The notes beneath the pieces were generated by a model. That model saw only the letters and a program-made list of their open reading frames with translations, searched no databases and was not told the origin of the DNA. The position numbers were made by a program, and so were the translations under genes. This document shows, one piece after another, positions 7,449 through 12,888 of a stretch of DNA of 14,156 nt. Each line of letters starts with the position of its first letter. Positions within the stretch are counted from its first letter, which is position 1. This DNA is from Thermoplasmata archaeon (GTDB lineage: Archaea > Thermoplasmatota > Thermoplasmata > Thermoplasmatales > Thermoplasmataceae): positions 1 to 14,156 of the forward strand of contig JAJYYD010000018.1 of the NCBI GenBank assembly GCA_021801305.1, given 5' to 3'.

Positions 7449-8492
7449 TCAACTCGTGGAAGCTCTTTCGGTAAATATCATCATTGTGACCGACAGGGCG
7501 TAAACATAATAAAAAAGCATTATTGCTGATATTGCAACAATCACTATCTTGAAAAAATAATATCCGAGAGAATCCCACAGGAGGAAATCAGAAAAAATCG
7601 AAATACCCACAGGGAATACAAAAGCCCATACTGACAGGGACCTTCTCCTCCTTATTCCTGAAAAAAGCACGGACGAGCCAACCAGAAAATATAAGACTTC
7701 AACCCCCCAGAGTGCCATTGAAAGTGTTTCCGCAACAGATTCAGGAAAATAGAAAATTTTCAATGAATTAAAGGTCGGGATAAGGGCTAGGTTTATGACA
7801 AACATGCTGACTGCACCAAGGGGCAGCATTGTGGTTGGCATGGCATATGATTCTTTCTTTCCCATCATGAATGAGACAAAGACCGCAGACCCGTAAAAAA
7901 TGAACTGAAAAACAGATATCGCGAATCCAAACAGTGTGGTTCCATATATGGCAGTGAGAAGTCCAGTGTTTCCAGCAAAGTAAGTTCCCGGTATCAGTAC
8001 CGATGTAAGTATCACGCTGGCTCCCATTACTATCGATGGTATCAGGAGGGCATAATTTATGTTCTCAATTTTTATCTTTCCGCTGAAAACCATATAATTT
8101 AGAAGTATGTTCAGGCTCAGTATGAAGAAATAAACGATGAAGTAAAGGTAGAGTATAATTTCAATCGTGTTCCCGCCAGGTGCAAAATAGGTTATATAGA
8201 AAAAGGCACCTGCGTAATAAAGGACCCCCGGAAGGGCAGCAAAGCTTATTGATTCCGGTTTTGAAAGATCACTTCTGAAACTGGATGGATCCGAAATGTA
8301 CCTGTAAATCCACAGGATAAATATGATCCAGAATAGTGCAAGTACCGCAATGAACACGTACTTGCCCATTGCAAACAGGAAGTGTATACTGAAGGCGAGA
8401 GAAATGACATAGAGGGCAAGGGAGATCGAAAGTGTTCCCAGTACCAGTGAAAACCACTGGGACTGCAGGCCTGATAATTTTTGCACGCCCAT
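7449..8492 (-). CDS. membrane transporter of the TDT/SLAC1/TehA (voltage-dependent anion channel) family
   Basis: This 347-residue, very hydrophobic protein has about ten transmembrane segments. Its repeated membrane motifs resemble the TehA/Mae1/SLAC1 family of C4-dicarboxylate transporters and anion channels: LIPSIVMGASVIL, MPTTMLPLGAVSMFVINLAL and SVWAFVFPVGIS, each a Pro-Gly kink in a helix. A Phe-rich helix, SVFQFIFYGSAVFVSF, fits a pore-lining segment. The family exports or conducts malate, sulfite, chloride or nitrate; the substrate here cannot be told. The ATG (8490-8492) follows a TATA-like element about 40 nt upstream, giving a short leader. It shares a divergent control region with the flavin-reductase-like gene and converges with the methylase gene (48-nt gap). 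Confidence 0.72.
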   Translation of the reverse strand: MGVQKLSGLQSQWFSLVLGTLSISLALYVISLAFSIHFLFAMGKYVFIAVLALFWIIFILWIYRYISDPSSFRSDLSKPESISFAALPGVLYYAGAFFYITYFAPGGNTIEIILYLYFIVYFFILSLNILLNYMVFSGKIKIENINYALLIPSIVMGASVILTSVLIPGTYFAGNTGLLTAIYGTTLFGFAISVFQFIFYGSAVFVSFMMGKKESYAMPTTMLPLGAVSMFVINLALIPTFNSLKIFYFPESVAETLSMALWGVEVLYFLVGSSVLFSGIRRRRSLSVWAFVFPVGISIFSDFLLWDSLGYYFFKIVIVAISAIMLFYYVYALSVTMMIFTERASTS

Positions 8493-8582
8493 AATCAGGC
8501 ATATGAAATAATCCTTTTTCCATTTCCGGCTTTAAATGCCATTATTGGGCAATATTTATGAAACAGCTGTAATTCAGCTCTG
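8493..8582. promoter_or_regulatory. divergent promoter region with shared inverted repeat
   Basis: AATATTTATG (8551-8560) is centred about 27 nt before the ATG at 8583 and predicts a leaderless plus-strand mRNA. ATTTAAAG (8530-8537, read on the minus strand) would drive the membrane-protein gene with a leader of about 15 nt. TATTG-GG-CAATA (8543-8554) is an inverted repeat between the two TATA boxes and overlaps the plus-strand one, a position from which one regulator could control both genes. Confidence 0.5.
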
Positions 8583-9086
8583 ATGAGAGTCGAGGACATT
8601 GAGGAATCACAGTCATTCTTCACAACAACCGTAGCCCTGGTCACCTCTGTTTATGGTGAACAGGCAAATGTAATGTCAGCCGAATGGTCAATACGGGTCT
8701 CCATTGATCCTTTCCTGATGGCGGTGTTCGTGGGATACCAGAGAGGAACCTATGATATCATAAAGAATTCCGGAGAATATGGATTAAGTTACTGCTCTGA
8801 TCAACAGGGCCACCTAGCACATATTGCAGGCAACTATTCAGTCAGGGATCATGATAAATTTGGAATGGCGGAATTCAGGACTTTCGGGGCAAAATACATC
8901 AGGGCACCTCTGATTGAGGGATCTATTTCCAACTTCGAATGCAGGGTAGTTGATGAATTCAAGGTGGGAGATCATGCTGCATTCATCGGGGAGGTACTCA
9001 CAGGATATTATGACGATGAAAAAAAGCCCCTTGTTTTCCATGGAGGGCATTTCAGCAGTATAGGGGACAGGCTTTCCCGTTCATGA
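8583..9086 (+). CDS. flavin reductase-like FMN-binding split-barrel protein
   Basis: This 167-residue protein has the pattern of the flavin_reductase-like (DIM6/NTAB) family, which binds FMN in a split beta-barrel. An N-terminal strand pair, TTVALVTSVYGEQANVMSAEW (15-35), is followed by VSIDPFLMAVFVG (39-51), then RGTYDIIKNSGEYGLSYCS (54-72), the usual flavin-contacting region. A variable helical segment and a closing strand set, NFECRVVDEFKVGDHAAFIGEV (near 117-138), complete it. Members supply reduced flavin to monooxygenases or are flavoproteins of unknown role; the partner is not evident. The ATG is supported by the TATA box centred 27 nt upstream. It diverges from the membrane-transporter gene and converges on the triple-repeat gene with a 14-nt gap. 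Confidence 0.85.
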   Translation: MRVEDIEESQSFFTTTVALVTSVYGEQANVMSAEWSIRVSIDPFLMAVFVGYQRGTYDIIKNSGEYGLSYCSDQQGHLAHIAGNYSVRDHDKFGMAEFRTFGAKYIRAPLIEGSISNFECRVVDEFKVGDHAAFIGEVLTGYYDDEKKPLVFHGGHFSSIGDRLSRS

Positions 9087-9100
9087 GGCAAGCAAAATAA

Positions 9101-9661
9101 CTACTGGCTTTTCAGCCGGTCTATAAGGGAGCTCGCTTCCCTGCTGGTCAGCTCCTCTATACTTCCCTTCCTTACCTCTTTAAGGTATTTTGTCGTCTTT
9201 ACCAGTCCCTTGTCGTTCTTCTGTAGATTCCTTATGAAACTGATCTGCTTCTTTGTAGCTGCATTTCCCTCCGAACCTCCGGAATCTGTTCCTTTCAGCT
9301 TGGTAAGCGTGTCTATCAGCTCTGAAGCTTCACTCAGTGAGAGAAGGTTTACGCTACCCTTTCCCTTTTCAATGAGATATGTCTCCGTTGCCTTGATCCT
9401 TTCATCAGAATCCTGAAGCCTGGTGAGAAACGTGATCTGCTTTCCTGTGGCAAAAGCGTCAGTTTCAGCGGTCTCTCCCTGAACCTTAATTTTCTTGAGT
9501 TCATCTATGAGCTGGGAAGCCTCCTTTACAGAGAGCTCCTCAACATCTCCCTTTTTGTATTCCCTGAGAAACTTGTTTAAAGCCTCTTCTCTTTCAACTG
9601 ACGATTCCCTCAGTTTCTTGATAAACATGAGCTGATTTTTAGTGGGGCCTGAACCTTCCAT
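9101..9661 (-). CDS. protein of three tandem ~50-residue TxKQ...EASxLID modules, unknown function
   Basis: The protein is built almost entirely of three copies of one module. Copy 1 is residues 7-58 (TKNQLMFIKKL ... LSVKEASQLIDEL). Copy 2 is 72-122 (TGKQITFLTRL ... LSLSEASELIDTL). Copy 3 is 136-184 (TKKQISFIRNL ... LTSREASSLIDRL). Linkers of about 13 residues, rich in Gly, Ser, Glu and Thr, separate them. Each copy looks like a small helical unit: helix after TxKQ, a charged middle containing a KG step, then an (S/T)xxEASxLIDxL helix. The pattern resembles DUF3072 and modules at the ends of some phage DNA-metabolism proteins, known to me only by likeness. There is no signal peptide or membrane segment. 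The ATG at 9661 (186 aa) is chosen over the in-frame GTG at 9670 because that GTG lies inside a GTGAT ribosome-binding site (9666-9670) four bases upstream, the same spacing as at deoC. Confidence 0.82.
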   Translation of the reverse strand: MEGSGPTKNQLMFIKKLRESSVEREEALNKFLREYKKGDVEELSVKEASQLIDELKKIKVQGETAETDAFATGKQITFLTRLQDSDERIKATETYLIEKGKGSVNLLSLSEASELIDTLTKLKGTDSGGSEGNAATKKQISFIRNLQKNDKGLVKTTKYLKEVRKGSIEELTSREASSLIDRLKSQ

Positions 9662-9702
9662 TTTAATCACTTTGGTGCTTTCGGACTTTTCATGCCAAGG
9701 AG

Positions 9703-9713
9703 AATAATAAATT
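9703..9713 (-). promoter_or_regulatory. TATA box for the triple-module gene
   Basis: AATTTATTATT on the minus strand is a reasonable TATA element. Transcription would begin near 9681, giving a leader of about 20 nt that includes the GTGAT ribosome-binding site. Confidence 0.4.
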
Positions 9714-10080
9714 ATTGCCTGCTGGATGACATAACATTTTTTGACGGACAGATATGAGCATCAGACAATGCCACACTAAAGACATTGGGAATCTATTATC
9801 TCGAATCGGGTTTCTCTCTGTCCACTTTCATCCACATGATTCCAGGAAGCATTAAAGCTACTCCAGTTGGTATTACTGGCGTGTCGTTATACAATAGAAA
9901 TCTCGTTGATTGTTTAACCGAACTGGCGCTTTTGGATTGGCTGGAGCAGAAAATGGATCTGATGGGGCTGCCTGAATCCGCCATTTTAATGTTAAATCTT
10001 TCACCTCAATTTGAGGGGAATATCCTTGTCCAGCTCAAAGTTCTTGGTGACTGAAAGCATGGTTGAACTATCTCTGTAAT
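9714..10080. other. gene-poor spacer upstream of abiE
   Basis: No convincing gene is seen between the triple-module promoter and the abiE promoter. The longest plus-strand ORF (9785-10054, 89 codons) would have to start at TTG; its first internal ATG is at codon 18, and no TATA box or ribosome-binding site fits. Its segment HMIPGSIK faintly recalls the PGS(I/V)xD stretch of IS4-type transposases, but no catalytic motif follows. An overlapping minus-strand ORF (9796-9984) is Ser/Pro-rich and looks like a shadow. Confidence 0.4.
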
Positions 10081-10090
10081 CATCCTTATT

Positions 10091-10146
10091 GTACATTTGT
10101 ATGTAATTATCCATAAAAAAGTATGTTTTATAACATACAATTGTAT
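10091..10146 (+). promoter_or_regulatory. abiE promoter with operator array
   Basis: TTTTATAA (10126-10133) is a TATA box centred about 26 nt before the GTG at 10155. It lies in the middle of a perfect inverted repeat, GTATGTT-TTAT-AACATAC (10121-10138). Two near-identical sites flank it: TACATTTGTAT (10092-10102) and TACAATTGTAT (10136-10146), one mismatch and 44 bp apart. The second is the core of a perfect 12-bp palindrome, ATACAATTGTAT (10135-10146). GTATGT also recurs 22 bp apart at 10099 and 10121. AbiEi antitoxins studied in bacteria repress their own promoters through inverted repeats, so this array is most likely the autoregulatory operator. Confidence 0.7.
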
Positions 10147-10154
10147 TTACAACC

Positions 10155-10829
10155 GTGAAGAAGGAAGAATTCATGGATTATCTGAATTCGAACGGGATCA
10201 AGGTGTTCAACATCCATGACGCTGCAAAGATCTTCGGCAAACCTGAAAAATACGTCTCGATGAGACTTATTGCAATGTCCAAAATCAAAAGGGCAACCAG
10301 GGGAATATACTATGTCCATGACGCCGAAGTGAGTGAAATTGCCACAAAGATTGTTGTTCCTTCGTATATAAGCCTCATTTCTGCCTTTGCCTTTCATAAT
10401 GTCACGACTCAAATGCCTATTGAAATCCAGGTCATTTCATCAGTTCAGCACTTGGCACTCGAAGTGGAAGGTTACAGGATCAGGTTCATCAAATTCATGA
10501 AGGACAGGATTTTTGGTTATTCCAGGATCAATGGAAGCATGGTTGCCATTCTCGAAAAGGCTATTATCGACTCGCTTTACATGAACCTGTACACAAATGA
10601 GACTATGGATGTAGTAATGGACAGCATTTCACACCTTGACAAAGAGAAGTTGATGGATTACGGGATACGGATGAATTCCAGGGCAACTATAAGCCGGCTC
10701 GGTTATCTTCTGGAAATGGCAGGATGCGACACAGGCAGGCTGGAGGAATTGCGATCGGAAAGGTACGTGAGATTTGGGGAAGAAGGTAAATCTAAAAACA
10801 CGAAGTGGAGGATAATTTATGCTGAATAG
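10155..10829 (+). CDS. abiEi: AbiEi-type antitoxin and transcriptional repressor
   Basis: This is the antitoxin of an AbiE type IV toxin-antitoxin pair. Residues 1-55 are a winged helix-turn-helix: a helical segment around FNIHDAAKIFGKPEKYVSMR and a wing, KIKRATRGIYYV (43-54), the AbiEi hallmark of a basic turn ending in GxYxx. The conserved PSYISLISAFAFHNVTTQMP (69-88) opens the larger C-terminal domain, which opposes the toxin; ILEKAIIDSLY is a further family feature. The length of 224 residues is usual. The GTG at 10155 is supported by a TATA box centred 26 nt upstream; the in-frame ATG at codon 7 (10173) is an alternative. The gene overlaps abiEii by 11 nt. In this family the antitoxin acts without binding the toxin protein and represses the operon; both are expected, not shown, here. 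Confidence 0.85.
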   Translation: MKKEEFMDYLNSNGIKVFNIHDAAKIFGKPEKYVSMRLIAMSKIKRATRGIYYVHDAEVSEIATKIVVPSYISLISAFAFHNVTTQMPIEIQVISSVQHLALEVEGYRIRFIKFMKDRIFGYSRINGSMVAILEKAIIDSLYMNLYTNETMDVVMDSISHLDKEKLMDYGIRMNSRATISRLGYLLEMAGCDTGRLEELRSERYVRFGEEGKSKNTKWRIIYAE

Positions 10830-11559
10830 AGAGGAGCTCATCAAGACACCGATAGATTTCAATCTTTACCAGAAAGAGAAGGATTATCTCCAGCACATAG
10901 CCCTTTCCAGAATTTTCTCCAGAACAGGTCCCGAACTGACATTCAAAGGGGGTACAGCCCTTCAAAAGTGCTTTGGGCTGAACAGGTTCTCGGAGGATCT
11001 CGATTTCACAGCCTCTGAAAATCTTAGCAGGGAGAAACTTGAACGGAGCCTGGAAGAAGTGGGGAGGTTCTACACAAGTTCCGTGTCGAAGTCCGAAAAT
11101 AATATTTCAATCAGCTACAAGCTGAAGATAGAGGGACCTTTGTTTCATGGGCCAATCTCAATTCAAACCATTCGAATTGACATAAGCTTGAGAGAAGGGA
11201 TTCTTCTCGCCCCGATAAATCGTATGGTAATTCCGTTATACAGTGATCTCCAACCATATTTGGTTATTTTTATGGATCCGAGGGAGATTCTGTCAGAAAA
11301 GATCAGGGCCCTGATGACGCGAACCAAGGCGCGAGACTTGTACGATGTATATTACATGAGTCAGAAAAATGTGAAGTTTGATCCACATCTGGTAACAAGA
11401 AAGCTTGAATACTACTCCCTGGAATTTAACAGGGACATTCTGTTAGAAAGGGCAAGCAGATTGAAATCCCAATGGGAAAAAGAAATTCCTAGCCTGGTAG
11501 GAAGCGTTCCTGATTTTGATCTAGTCATTTCAACACTGACTCAGTTTATTGGAGCATGA
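10819..11559 (+). CDS. abiEii: AbiEii-type nucleotidyltransferase toxin
   Basis: This is a DNA polymerase-beta-like nucleotidyltransferase, the toxin of the AbiE pair. The core motif is FKGGTALQKCFGLNRFSEDLDF: GGT at 44-46 and the metal-binding D60-x-D62. A third acidic residue is probably D121 in IRIDIS. The conserved C-terminal motif EILSEKIRALMTRTKARDLYDVYYM (near 156-180) supplies the Lys and Arg/Asp residues typical of the family. The 246-residue length is normal and all key motifs are intact, so the toxin looks functional. A strong GGAGG ribosome-binding site (10807-10811) lies 7 nt before the ATG, inside the end of abiEi. Related toxins transfer nucleotides to RNA, for example tRNA ends. 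In bacteria, AbiE acts in abortive infection and replicon stability. The target here is unknown. Confidence 0.9.
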   Translation: MLNREELIKTPIDFNLYQKEKDYLQHIALSRIFSRTGPELTFKGGTALQKCFGLNRFSEDLDFTASENLSREKLERSLEEVGRFYTSSVSKSENNISISYKLKIEGPLFHGPISIQTIRIDISLREGILLAPINRMVIPLYSDLQPYLVIFMDPREILSEKIRALMTRTKARDLYDVYYMSQKNVKFDPHLVTRKLEYYSLEFNRDILLERASRLKSQWEKEIPSLVGSVPDFDLVISTLTQFIGA

Positions 11560-11579
11560 GCATATGTTTATAAAAACCA

Positions 11580-11786
11580 TCATTTGACCACTGAAACAAG
11601 GTTTTCAAACTGCCTTGTCAATAATTCATTAATATTCACCTTGCTACTGAAAAAGTGCAGGACCTCTTTCCCCCACCAGTTGTCCCTTTTTGTTAACGTT
11701 ATTGATGAGTCCTCAACTCTGCTCCCGCTGGTTCTTATATAAGCTACATTAGCCTGGGCATCATAAGCAACTATGTACCTTGACAC
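11580..11786 (-). CDS. doubtful small ORF (68 aa), weakly DUF2283-like
   Basis: A minus-strand ORF with a GTG start encodes a 68-residue protein. Its first part, YIVAYDAQANVAYIRTSG, faintly resembles the YDxxADxxYIR opening of DUF2283 proteins, but the expected central glycine-rich strand does not follow. The second half contains WWGKEVLHFFSSK. The only TATA-like element (TGTATAAAT, 11788-11796) is about 8 nt before the GTG, too close to drive it. No ribosome-binding site is seen. It may be a remnant or not a gene. It is convergent with abiEii, 20 nt from its stop. Confidence 0.22.
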   Translation of the reverse strand: MSRYIVAYDAQANVAYIRTSGSRVEDSSITLTKRDNWWGKEVLHFFSSKVNINELLTRQFENLVSVVK

Positions 11787-11822
11787 ATTTATACATCAAT
11801 TATCTGCCTAAAAACAATTTCT

Positions 11823-12349
11823 TTAGTTTTATGGAAAAGAGGCAAACTTACTGAAGCGATATAATTCGAGAGGAAGCATAACCAACCGAATTGATCAACA
11901 TACATCCTCGAATCCAACATTCCATGGTGTACTGTTGAACAGATGCAGTTAAACCTCCTATGCTTGTCCCAGGGCCATCAAGGAATGCCTGTCTCAGTTT
12001 AACAATTGGCCAAAAAAGTCAAAAATGAAACAGCACCGAAAAGAATTGACAGGGAGACTGGTATATAGTCGAACAGCCCTTATTTCCATAAGAGGCTGGA
12101 AACAATCATGAGAAACATTGAAGTCGGAAAAAATCCCAATTAAGGAGGCTACATTGAGACCGAGGGTAGTTTATTCATCATCTTCATTTTATTTCTTAGT
12201 CCTGTTGCTCTTGAATGCTATGTATCGGCAGAATTAGGAAAAAGTTAGGGGGAATGACACATCAGTTTTCTATTCATAAGGAAACAAACCGTTATGGGGA
12301 AATTCTTACGTTCAGTGAGATGATTGACTCTAATATTGAGGGTGAATAA
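11823..12349 (+). pseudogene. possible degenerate transposase relic (IS4/IS1634-like C-terminal part)
   Basis: One plus-strand frame carries transposase-like fragments broken by stops at 11862, 11892, 12000, 12066, 12141 and 12246. The recognisable pieces are QMQLNLLCLS...GMPVSV (11940-11999), YFHKRLETIMRNIEVGKNPN (12081-12140) and YIETEGSLFIIFILFLS (12150-12200). A one-base frameshift near 12240 continues with KLGGMTHQFSIHKETNRYGEIL (12242-12307), ending at TAA 12347. Order and spacing recall the C-terminal third of IS4-superfamily transposases (IExxFxxxK, then a G(R/S)LFxxFxxL helix), which is my recollection of the family and not an alignment. Open stretches between stops are only 20-35 codons, near chance, so the call is tentative. 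No terminal inverted repeats were found. Confidence 0.33.
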
Positions 12350-12493
12350 ACATTATATTTGGATTAACTTGAAGCATGAAAATAGTTATTTAGTCATTTC
12401 TGTTTAAACCTCTTCTCGTATATTAGCAGCATTACTTCCTGGGTTATGCCAAAAAGATTGCTTTATAGAAATCCAACACCATTATTCACAACA
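12350..12493. other. AT-rich spacer without a recognisable gene
   Basis: No ORF of note, RNA gene or repeat is seen. A TATA-like CTTTATAGAA (12461-12470) is present but is not followed by a convincing gene on the plus strand. Confidence 0.4.
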
Positions 12494-12676
12494 CTAAGGG
12501 AAATGACTTATGACTACATCAGAAATATTGCCAAAAAGATCGAGGCTTTCACGGATATCAAAAATTTCACTGGCACGCTGCATGGCACTGGTGCGCCTCA
12601 TCCCTTCTGAAAGGGTATCACGGATCAAAACTGATCTATATTCGAATGGTCCACATCCATTTCGGACGCAGGTCAT
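12494..12676 (-). CDS. orphan small ORF of unknown function (60 aa)
   Basis: The minus strand encodes a 60-residue protein from the ATG at 12676; the frame is open for a further 11 codons upstream, to a TAA near 12711. The amino-acid balance looks protein-like: TLSEGMRRTSAMQRASEIFD (near 22-41) would form an amphipathic helix, followed by IRESLDLFGNISDVVISHFP. Three cysteines occur in AEWYEMTCVRNGCGPF and its upstream extension (WERGCN). I do not recognise a family. No promoter or ribosome-binding site is evident, so it may be a fragment. The opposing plus-strand ORF (12510-12713) is Arg/Ser-rich and more likely its shadow. Confidence 0.3.
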   Translation of the reverse strand: MTCVRNGCGPFEYRSVLIRDTLSEGMRRTSAMQRASEIFDIRESLDLFGNISDVVISHFP

Positions 12677-12835
12677 TTCGTACCACTCAGCGTTACACCC
12701 ACGTTCCCATTAGGAAGTTACGGAGGTGGTTAGATCCCGCCTCGGGTGGATAATTCCGGGAAGTGGAGAAATGACGGAATTGGTATCGATGTACGAATCC
12801 AGACCTAGATCAAATGGGGCTGCCCGGGTTCATAC

Positions 12836-12870
12836 CGTATATGGTTTAAAAAACTTAAATAGTGTATACG
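12836..12870 (+). promoter_or_regulatory. recombinase promoter with flanking inverted half-sites
   Basis: TTTAAAAAAC (12845-12854) and CTTAAATAG (12854-12862) are TATA-like and lie 31-40 nt before the ATG at 12889, predicting a leader of about 4-14 nt. CGTATA (12836-12841) and TATACG (12865-12870) form an inverted pair around them and could be repressor half-sites. Confidence 0.4.
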
Positions 12871-12888
12871 TATTGTCACCTGATAGGC

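Noticed and set aside
9691..9693. ATG upstream of the triple-module gene as an extended start
   Set aside because: It is out of frame by one base and opens only an eight-codon peptide ending at the TGA inside the ribosome-binding site.
9785..10054. 89-codon plus-strand ORF before abiE, with a PGSIK segment like IS4 transposases
   Set aside because: It needs a TTG start, has no promoter or ribosome-binding site, and no DRGF or other catalytic transposase motif follows in any plus-strand frame. Kept only as a note in the spacer.
12510..12713. 67-codon plus-strand ORF with a TATA-like element upstream
   Set aside because: The Arg/Ser-rich composition looks like the complement of the minus-strand ORF, which has a more natural amino-acid balance.
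12820..12840. GGTTCATACC resembling a tRNA T-arm near the recombinase, as expected for an att site in a tRNA gene
   Set aside because: The flanking bases do not pair into a 5-bp T-stem, and no acceptor, D or anticodon arm can be built on either strand.
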